Below, piece by piece: positions 21,839 through 29,846 of a DNA stretch of 29,846 bases (its first letter is position 1; the number at the start of each line of letters is the position of its first letter). The DNA lies in NCBI RefSeq assembly GCF_008831285.2, contig NW_022205186.1:1-29846 (forward strand), written 5' to 3'. The position numbers and the translations under genes are program-made. The notes beneath the pieces are model-generated. The model was not told where the DNA came from. It worked only from the letters and a program-made list of their open reading frames with translations, and searched no databases. This stretch comes from Nymphaea colorata (taxonomy: Eukaryota; Streptophyta; Magnoliopsida; Nymphaeales; Nymphaeaceae).

Positions 21839-22315
21839 TTTTCCTCTGCTCTTCCCGTCCACCAAGAAACAGAGGAGGTTGGCTTTAGTAGTGGACCTAC
21901 TTGCAGAAGCGCTCTTTCTGTTATTTTGGAAGCCGTCACCAGTTTATTGAAAGAAAAGGTCGGCCTCATCTTGAATGCCAAAGACGATCTCATCAACCAA
22001 CAGAGGAAGCTGGAACTATTGCCGGCAGCCCTCAAGGATGCAAGGTAAGAAAGCCTTGGACCATTCCGTGCACATGCTTTAGAATTGTATTTAATTCGGT
22101 AAACCCGCTTATTCCCCATGGTTTTACGTTTTTTAGAGTATGCACCAAATCTCATGTTTCATTCTCTTATTGTGCTTTAAATTAAGCAGCCATGGCGTTA
22201 CACCAACATTGATGCTTAACGGCTTGAGCAAGGGAGGATGGTTCCAAATCTTTAGAGACGACCACAAGAAGTGCTTTATGAGGTGTATAGATATCAAGGA
22301 AATTATGACTGTGTG
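21839..22315 (+). pseudogene. CNL N-terminal coiled-coil fragment
   Basis: The leader (CCTCTGC.CTTC..TC.ACCAAGAAAC) matches that before the main NLR. From about 21878 a frame change separates a VDLLAEA-like start from a LEAVTSLLKEKVGL block, then LNAKDDL identical to the main NLR, LLPAALKDA and a GTAAG at 22047. After about 190 bases, DDHKKCF (about 22257) aligns with the EHKDVLY block of the main gene. This suggests an intron or an insertion. There is no usable ATG and no NB-ARC. The fragment stops about 170 bp before the convergent terpene synthase 3' end. Confidence 0.7.
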
Positions 22316-22328
22316 CATACATGTGACA

Positions 22329-22370
22329 GCGAGAGAGAGGGAGAGAGTGAGAGATAAAGAGAGAGAGAGT
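22329..22370. repeat. GA microsatellite
   Basis: A GAGAGAGAGGGAGAG-type run between the NLR fragment and the terpene synthase 3' end; simple sequence only. Confidence 0.9.
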
Positions 22371-22398
22371 ACTGAATTTAATTTATTAATGTACCCAT

Positions 22399-22404
22399 TT
22401 TATT
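22399..22404 (-). terminator. Candidate polyadenylation signal of terpene synthase
   Basis: AATAAA on the minus strand, about 78 nt beyond the stop codon at 22482. A second AATAAA lies at 22382-22387. Position and sequence fit a plant near-upstream element, but AATAAA is common in AT-rich DNA. Confidence 0.35.
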
Positions 22405-22481
22405 ACATGATGATACATAGCATCATAAGTAGGATTCGGTTAATGGGCACCAACATGGTTGATAGATTGGGAAACAGTTGC

Positions 22482-24986
22482 TTAGGCAGTCTGGATGGGC
22501 TCGGCAATGAGAGAGTAGATACGGTCCATGGACTCATGCTCCAAGACACCGACGCCATCTTCATAGTCGTACATGCACTGGGAGACCCTCGCAATGTTGA
22601 GAGCCACGTTCATGAAGGAACGAGAGAAGGCGGTCTGTTGCTGCTGCTGCTGAGCAGAGAGCAGCTCCCTGTTCAGCCTCCTCCATGCATCCCTTAGCAA
22701 GTTCCTTATGTGCTGCCGTGCTTGCTCCTCCGCTACCCTTGCCTCGTTCATATAAATCTGGACCGATCTAGGCAGGTTCCCTCTCCCGAATCCAACCTTC
22801 GATCAAGTGTTCAACATATAAAGAGAAGATCATCAGCCAATCAAATAAAAAAAAACAGAACAAGAACATTGTCAACTCAGAAGCTAATACCAGTTAACCA
22901 GCAGAAAATACACTAAACTAACCCTGGATCTCTGGAGGTCAGCCGAGAGACGAACTATCATCGATGAGAAGTTGATGATGTTGGACTCATTCTGCAGCTG
23001 CTGGATTGCTTGTTCCTCAATGTTTTGGGAGAGGAAGAAGTAGGCAGGGAGGAGAATAGGGCCGGTCATGGCTGCCCGGATGTTGCTCAAATATTCCTCT
23101 AGCCTTGGTGTCTGTCGGGCACGGTGCCACCTTGCTTCAACCAAGTAAGCTCTGCACACACTCACCCACTGCCCAAGAGTAGAAGAGAGCAAGTCAATTA
23201 GAAAGTGAAGCTAATATACTAATGTGATGATGTGAAGAGTAGAAGAAATATTTCATAGAGAAAGTGTCGTACCGCTCTCCTCATGTGTGAAGTGATATCA
23301 CGGCCATGCCTCCTAAGAACAGTGTAGCTGATCTGGTTGGTTGTGTTGTAGACAGCCGCATAGAAGACCCTCAGTGACTGAGGCAGCTGCTCTGCCGCTT
23401 GAAGATCCCACCTGCGTATATACAATATAGAGCATCCTCATTGGCTCCTAACAATGTGAAGCAGAAACTAGAGACAGAGTTGCTCTCTCTAATTCATCAA
23501 CCATGATCATCCTTTACCTCTCAACAACTTGCACAAAGCGTTCGAGCTCCTCAACAGACTGATGCTCGCTGAAGATGTCCTCAACGGTGGCCATCAAGTA
23601 CGAGACCCTGGCGAGTTGCATCCTGTACTGTGAGAACTGTGGCTCATGCATCTTCCCCACCGCCATGAAGTAGCTCTCCACCAGCCTATCTCTGGCGAAG
23701 CTAATGTGCTCGCCCAAGCCCAAGTCCCTCCACCACCTGCAAACACCCAAAACAAAGGACTCATGGTTGATTATTCGTGGACCCAATGATGCAGGCCAGC
23801 AACAATGTAACATACAAGATATTCATTACTGATATACATATATACATAGAATGACATTAGTTGCTGCATTATTATCAACTATTAACCAAGTTATTTAGGC
23901 AAAAGTGCAAGAATGAATTGTACCCGGATAACTCCCTGAGCTCTCTTTGGTGGATTGTCTGCACCATGTTGAAGTCCAGCCTAGCAAACTCATGCAGCAC
24001 TTGGCTTCTGCGGTCCGTCCTCTCGAATGTCTCAATATACTCTCGGGCCTCGACCCTGCGAACCCTTCTGTGGAGCGGAACCTGCAGAGCACGCTGTACC
24101 TGTCGAGACATCCTCTGGTCCATGCGGCTTATCCTTGCTCTAAGATGCTCTGAAGAGAAGGCCGTAGCTTCTTCCAACACAGTTTCTCCTTCACAGGCTA
24201 GTTGTGATGCTTCGTAGAGGCTCAGCAACCCTCTCACGTCCTCACGAAGATTCTCAGAGAACCGGCCTGACTGTTCCCTAAATCTACTAAAGCACTCTAC
24301 GAAATGCAAAAAGAAACTTTAATGGTTAGTGTCAATTAACACATTCGTAATAGACAGTCTAGATTAAGAACTAATTATTGAGTCAATTTTTGGAATTAAC
24401 ACATGTGTATATATATATGTATACCTGCAGAAACATTATAGCCATGTTGCCTCAGAATTCTGAACCGAAGTGAAGAGGAGTAGAGGTCCTCAAATCCTCT
24501 AGTGCTCGTGGATATGGCATCTAGCGATCGCCTGATCTCACTCTCAAAGTGATACGCTACACCTAAACGTTCAAGTGAATCGATGAGCTCCAACTGAGCC
24601 ACTTGCTCAGTTGTAGATGTTATAAGTTGTCGGACTTCTCTTCTCAATTCTTCGACTCTGGTCCTTTGTGTTTCGATCTGCTTTGATTTTCATGTCTTTC
24701 AATTATGATCACATCATCACACCCAAATAAACAAAATAATAGTCAGATCAGAGGTATGGAAAATTACTGATGTTGCGCTGGTAATGGACTGGATGAAGTC
24801 ATAGTTCCATGTACTTGGCTGGTATCTGGAAGGCCTCCTTTGAGCAGCAGACCTACCGCAGCCCTCAGCCCTTGGCTCACATCTCACCAGGGTGGTGCTC
24901 CATGGCTTGAACCCAGCCTTGCTATTAGAAGCAAGCTTGGGGGAAGTAACAAAAAGAGTGGAAAGGGAGGCAAGATGAGCAGCCAT
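22482..24986 (-). CDS. Terpene synthase (TPS-b-like, plastid-targeted), degenerate metal motifs
   Basis: Class I terpene synthases ionise prenyl diphosphates using Mg2+ held by DDxxD and NSE/DTE motifs. Exons: 24986-24768, 24677-24425, 24296-23924, 23736-23518, 23411-23273, 23168-22923, 22796-22482; all introns are GT-AG. The product is 587 residues, normal for TPS-b. Residues 1 to about 45 are basic and Ser/Thr-rich, like a plastid transit peptide. RRx8W is at 50-60, the LYEAS motif is in exon 3 and RDR (RxR) is at 297-299. The DDxxD site reads EDIFS (334-338). NSE/DTE reads ADLQRSRVG (477-485), with all three metal ligands replaced. A Q6 run lies at 532-537. I chose the ATG at 24986 because it starts MAAHLASLS and lies about 80 nt below a TATA box; an in-frame ATG at 25028 is the alternative. 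The seven-exon structure is the usual angiosperm one. Product and activity cannot be predicted. Confidence 0.88.
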
Positions 24987-25057
24987 TAGAACAGTGTGTG
25001 TTTGTTGTTGAATGCTGAATGCTTTCACTGCCTCTCGGATGACTTAGCTCAGGATTG

Positions 25058-26059
25058 GTTTGCTAATTTATATAGAGCTGCATCCGAGTGTGGATTGCGT
25101 GTCTATAATGGTTTGAGAATTTTAATTAGGTTCAATCTATTAAAATATGGTGTTTGCATAACCTATAAATGTTTAATGCTTTTTTCTTTGTATATAAATA
25201 GAAAGCATTAAACTATGACACTTGGCCAAGCCATAATTATTTGGCACTTTTATTTTATAGATAGAATGCATTCTTTCTTCAAGTTTTTGATATGCATTAT
25301 AATCCGACACTTATTTGTTAATGCTCACCACTAAAAACCATTTTTATGAAAGACCATGTTTATTTTTTACAAGTATTTGAGTAATTGCACCCCTTCACCT
25401 TTAAGTGGTGCTACTTGCCGTTTCAACAATATTATGAACATGGTTTGCTAGCTTATAAAGAGCTGCATCCAAGTGTATATTGCGTGTCTATAATGGTTAA
25501 AGAATTTTAATAAGTTTCAATCTCTTAAAAATATGCTATTTGCGTAAGCTATAAATGTTTGATACTTTTTTCTTTCTATATAAATGGAATGCATTAAACT
25601 ATGACACTTGCCTAAGCCATAGTTATTTGGTACTTTTATTTTATTTGTGTATAGATAGAATGCATTCTTTCTTCACGTTTTTGACGGGCATTATATCCGA
25701 CACTTATTTGTTAATGCTCACCACTAAAAACCATTTTTATGAAAGACCATGTTTATTTTTTACACGTTTTTGAGTAATTGCACCCCTTCACCTTTAAGTG
25801 GTGCAACATGTCCTTTCAACATTATTATGAACATGGTTTCCTACCTTATAGAGAGCCGTAATCGAGTGCACATTGCGTGTCAATAATGGTTAGAGAATTT
25901 GAATGACGAGTGACATCTTACATTATGTTGCTTACATAAGCTATAGTCGTTTGACACACTTTCTTTGAGCAAAAATAAAATGCACTAAAAGATGGTGTTT
26001 GTGTAAGTTATAATTCTTTGTATAAATGTGGAATGTATTCATTGCTTCAATGAAAATTT
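25058..26059. repeat. Tandem ~390-bp promoter units (2.5 copies), right copy
   Basis: The same array in the right copy, with units starting at 25058, 25443 and 25836. It lies directly upstream of the complete terpene synthase. It differs from the left array only by single-base run lengths, for example an A-run near 25331 and another near 25973. Confidence 0.85.
25066..25074 (-). promoter_or_regulatory. TATA box of terpene synthase (right copy)
   Basis: The minus strand reads TATATAAAT here, about 80 nt upstream of the ATG at 24986. Transcription would be expected to start about 30 nt downstream, near 25035-25040, giving a 5' leader of about 50 nt. This also places the alternative ATG at 25028 almost at the transcript end, favouring 24986. 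The site lies in the first unit of the roughly 390-bp tandem repeat. Confidence 0.5.
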
Positions 26060-26294
26060 TAATGGGTTGGTGTCGCAGCTGGCCCACACCAGCCACCATG
26101 TGTTTCTGCCAATGTTCTGAGCAAAGCATGTAAGGGAGAAGAGGAAAAAGAAAAGAATGATCAAAACATGTGGCAGACCCAACTATCTTTAAGGCCTCTT
26201 TCACAAAAAGAAACCACTAACCTCACTACTGGTCATATGCCAAAGGAGAAAGAAAGGAAGGAAGGACAAAGCTACCCACCCCTTCAACCACAAT

Positions 26295-26666
26295 TAGGGA
26301 TGTCAATGGATCATAGTCAAATTGGATTTACCTTTAGCCATATCTAAATCCAAATCTAGAATCCTATTTCAGAAATTCTATTTGATTTGAATATAATTTT
26401 CATATTCATATCTGAATACGAATTTTGAACTGAAATTGACCCATTTTGAACTGAATAGGATATTTGCATAATAACAAATCTGATTCAAATCCATATGCAA
26501 ATCCAACCGGATGTTCATGTATATCCGAAAATCTGATTGGAAGCCAATTATTAAAGCTGAATTCAATCCTACTTTTTAATAGGATATTTTTTTCTTTTTC
26601 ATATCCAATTTCTTCGAAACAGATCGATTAGATTTTCTATCCAAAGCTGATATATAGGCATCCCTA
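26295..26666. mobile_element. MITE-like element with TAGGGATG/CATCCCTA ends (right copy)
   Basis: Counterpart of the element at 3456-3827 in the second copy of the long repeat, with the same ends and no internal gene. Confidence 0.55.
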
Positions 26667-28710
26667 TGCGCAACTATGGGTGCCAGTGGTTTGGATTTAG
26701 GGAGGACTTGGGATTCAGATGTGGGCTCTACTTTTCAAAACTGAATTTGGATCGAAGAAGCATATGATCCCAAATATATTGGGTTGCATCTCCGTAACAC
26801 TAAGTGGACTCGGGCCTGAATATGGCATAAAACATAAAGGAACACAAATTTGATTAGTAATGGCACAATGCTTTTTTACTAGCTACAGTTCAAAATCAGG
26901 TCCATAATCAGATGTGCCCAACCTAGAAAATGGTGGAGGCAATTTTTTTAATAAATTTTAATTATAAAAATATGCTAAATTTTTCTTCTTCTTCTTTTTC
27001 ATAAAGAAAGTGATGTTCTCGTCACTTTGTCTTTTTTACTGGTGGAATCAAATTTAAATTTAGCTAATCTGGTTTTGTTGAAAATTAGAAATACTCTAGC
27101 TATAAGCCACATATTAGACAAATAAGAGACCATAAGGACTCACTGATCTCTCAACAGTTTGACTTACGTTCTCATTCTGAGACATTCAATAATACCCATC
27201 ATGTATATTATATTCTCACCATAGCGATAATTTCTCTTATAACACTATGTCATATTTGTTAAATTATTGGTATTTGATTTTTTTAATGTTTTAAAGCAAG
27301 AAAACTGATTAATGCTGAGACACCATTAAAATTTTAAAACAAATAATTTCTTAAAAAAAAAGAATGACTGTCTTGAAAAAAAAAAAGAGGGGCCACTATC
27401 GATAGACTTTAGGGAGTCAAAATCAGAAATTTTACACACTTATCAAGAAAGCATCCAAAGTGAAGCTTTTCTCTCTTCTTTTGCCCTAACTTCTACGAAA
27501 TGAAATAAAAAAAAAGGCCACTTGAAATGAAATAGGTCAAAAGACTAATAACAAAACCTAACCATGAGTACGTAATTGGTCTGAGCCAACTTTGCGTGGC
27601 TAGTGCCACTTGATCATGCCCTGTTGCTATGGTTAGAGAGACCTTTCACATTCCATTCTGAGATCTTGGTTCTGTCAAACAGAGTTTGTTGAAATAAAAC
27701 AGCTCAACTGGATTAATATCAGTCCTGGACATCATCAGCTTTGTCTCTTCATAACAGGGATGTTCAGCCTTACGTTTGGCAAGGTCGATGGCATTCCCTC
27801 GCGGCACGAACAAGTTGTACTTCTAGTCAATGGTCAGATCATGAAACTTGGATGGGATAAATAAATTTTGGATTTGGAAAAGAAAAATCATGCATCCAAA
27901 CTTTTACATAATACAATGAGAAATCCGACAAATGTGAGAAAGAGGAAGTGTAGGTGATGTAGAAGTTTGTGGATTGGGAATTTTTCCGGATTTATTTAAC
28001 ACCAATCATAGACCATGCCTGTAGCGCACTACCTTCATTTTCCTTCTCTTTCCATTATCGTAGAGTGAACAACAAGCCGATTTATTTCCATTTTCAAACA
28101 TTTCTCTCACTTCTTTCTTTTTTCTCGATGCCAACCTTGTTCAACAACTCACTTTTCCATTTTCCCCATATTATTATGAATGAAAAAGAAAGTGATTTGT
28201 GGAAAATATTATCTTGGTAGAAACCATGTTTCCAAATCAAAAGAAAACTAGAGTTTGATATGCATGATAAGCAGCTTTGTTTGTTTGAAAAATTTAATAA
28301 TGTAGATTGCATTTTCATGGTTGGGATTTGGCAATCGTGGACATGTCAATGGCCTAAAATTAAATCTATTTAAATTTGTACAGTTAAAATTTTTTAATGT
28401 TTTTGCCATTGATCCACTTCTTTCTTTTCAATTATACAAATAGGTGAGCAAACCCCGTGTAAAATTAGTGATTGATAACAAGACAGCCGAGAGTTTTTTT
28501 AACTAAGCTTTTTTCTATAAATTATTGACTGTTCATCACAATTTAATCAAGATTAGTGAATATTTGCGCCGTCGTCTTAAATTCCAAATTCTGGATGTAT
28601 GAACACAAGTATGGCCCATTACTAGGAAGCCAATCCTGCTGATACATCAATGTACCAGCGACACTCATGATAGTAAGTATCATTTACCAAATAATCTTAT
28701 TGTAAGGATG
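26667..28710. other. Intergenic, no convincing gene (right copy)
   Basis: Counterpart of 3828-5875, with the same AT-rich content, the same unrecognised minus-strand open stretch and the same dispersed-repeat segment. Only run-length differences are visible, plus one 'CA' present near 28141 and absent near 5303. Confidence 0.6.
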
Positions 28711-28913
28711 TAGGCTGGGGCAGAAGGAGGGGGAACTGGCAGGAGCCATGGCCCCTCCCCTCATGTTTTGGGGAAAAAAAATTGATACCTACATTTTAAT
28801 AAATTTTTAAATTGGCCGATTTAAAATTTTTGAAAAATATTGTTTAGCCCTTGTATAGTTTTTGCAAATACTGTTCAGCCCATCCTACAAAAAATTGCTG
28901 GCTTCACCCCCGG
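28711..28913. mobile_element. Dispersed small element (right copy)
   Basis: Counterpart of 5876-6080 in the right copy, shorter only by single bases in C and A runs. Confidence 0.4.
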
Positions 28914-29545
28914 ATCTCATGGTCTACTGTTTTTTTTTCATATCCATTTCATCTCAAGTTAATGAAATTATGAGTACCTCATGTCAGAACGTCATCACAA
29001 TCAATAGGAGAAGAAGAGCTAATAAGAAAATAGACTGACATAGAAAATATATCTCTAGCAGGAAATTCTTGCTTGTGGGTAAGAACTGCCTCCACTGTAG
29101 CTTGCATGTGACTGTGTAATTTCATAAGATCATCTTGCTTGAGTAGTTGTTCTAGAATCCCCTATCCCCAATACTCATACCAAATTTTCACCTTCTTACT
29201 GTTACCCAAACACCGCTATTAACTCCATTACCATATTATTAAGGCTCGATCATGTTTTGCTTAGGTTTCCTAAAGCAGTGGTTGTGGGTATCCAAGAATG
29301 TTTTGGATGCATAGTGAATATGAAAGTTAAATGAAAAGAGAAAGAATTCTCTATGCAAAAAAATTAGATAAGTCATTCACCACAACATGCGTATTAAAAA
29401 AAAAAGGTTTTCAAAAATGAGTTGTATGCCATCCAAGTGTAGTCCGAATGATAAGGATCATGGGTATTGCACCTTAATATTGGCCTGGGTGAAGTCAAAT
29501 GATTTTGGGGAATGCAAAATGGGAGCTTTTTTGTTTAATATATAA

Positions 29546-29549
<4 letters not shown>

Positions 29550-29584
<35 letters not shown>

Positions 29585-29846
29585 TTAGAAGAGAGAGTAA
29601 AAGGGAGAGAAGTCTAAAAGGAGGGGAGTAAAGGTGGGTGGGGGAGGAGACAAGAACCAGTCCAGTTGACCTCATAATGGCACCACTAATCTTAAAATCG
29701 ACATTGTTTTTCAATACCATTAGGATAACACCCTCCAAGAATCAAACTGAAGACATGGCTGTAACACGCTGCCTAACTCAACCATTGTCCTACCCATTAT
29801 TTGTGTTTAAAAAGAGGTGGAGAGAGAGAAAAAAGAGAGGGGGTTT
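29550..29846. repeat. AT/GA microsatellite and GA-rich tract, truncated by window end
   Basis: Counterpart of 6720-7040. It opens with a shorter AT run than the left copy, then about ten AG units, and stops at the window edge within polypurine sequence. Confidence 0.8.

Larger units (their letters stand above)
22840..29846. repeat. Direct repeat of 22.84-kb period, right copy
   Basis: This is the second copy of the left-end sequence. It begins in intron 6 of the terpene synthase and runs to the end of the window inside the GA-rich tract. Discrepancies with the left copy increase near its own right end (around 29355-29385 and 29805-29846), mirroring the excess near base 1 of the left copy. 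That pattern is typical of low-quality contig ends and not of biological divergence. In this copy the synthase reading frame is intact. Confidence 0.95.

Noticed and set aside
22140-22697. 185-codon plus-strand frame
   Set aside because: It crosses a GA microsatellite and then runs antisense to terpene synthase exon 7; only a short part overlaps the NLR coiled-coil remnant.
24987-25028. Upstream in-frame ATG of the terpene synthase adding 14 residues
   Set aside because: It lies only about 40 nt below the TATA box, so it would sit at or before the transcript start; the next ATG gives a typical transit-peptide start.

Overview
The window is flowering-plant nuclear DNA. It is AT-rich and repeat-dense, with spliced genes, a seven-exon terpene synthase, a CC-NB-ARC-LRR (CNL) resistance-gene relic, an L1-type LINE relic, MITE-like repeats and long GA/TA microsatellites. 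I cannot name the species.

The dominant structural fact is that about the first 7.0 kb (1-7030) and the last 7.0 kb (22840-29846) are the same sequence, in direct orientation, with a period of about 22.84 kb. The match begins at the first base and runs to the last base of the window. The differences I could find by eye are nearly all single-base length changes in homopolymers, and they cluster at the two ends. This fits one 22.84-kb unit read around a circle or along a tandem array, and fits a mutated ancient duplication poorly. Either the locus is a tandem array or circle, or the contig has overlapping ends.

Layout: (a) Minus strand, 1-2149 and again 22482-24986: a terpene synthase of the TPS-b type. 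The right copy is complete (7 exons, 587 residues, plastid transit peptide, RRx8W). The left copy is cut by the window edge after exon 6 and carries three 1-nt frame errors. Both metal-binding motifs of the active site are degenerate. (b) Upstream of the synthase, a roughly 390-bp unit that includes the TATA region is tandemly repeated 2.5 times. (c) 3.2-10.7 kb (and 26.1-29.8 kb) is intergenic, with MITE-like elements, a possible tRNA-like relic and a GA-rich tract of about 700 bp. (d) 10803-13779 (+) is a CNL pseudogene with frameshifts, stops and a deleted ARC2 region. (e) 13.85-19.29 kb is a large inverted repeat (arms about 1.46-1.5 kb, loop about 2.5 kb). Its loop holds LINE reverse-transcriptase relics that are themselves inverted. 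(f) 20.8-22.3 kb is a set of further CNL fragments: C-terminal LRR ends on the minus strand and a coiled-coil N-terminus on the plus strand. (g) The synthase 3' end follows at 22482.

The only gene that looks potentially functional is the terpene synthase, and even there catalysis by the usual mechanism is doubtful. The NLR material is a graveyard of one gene family whose 3' end has been duplicated in inverted orientation, so any read-through transcript could fold into a long hairpin.
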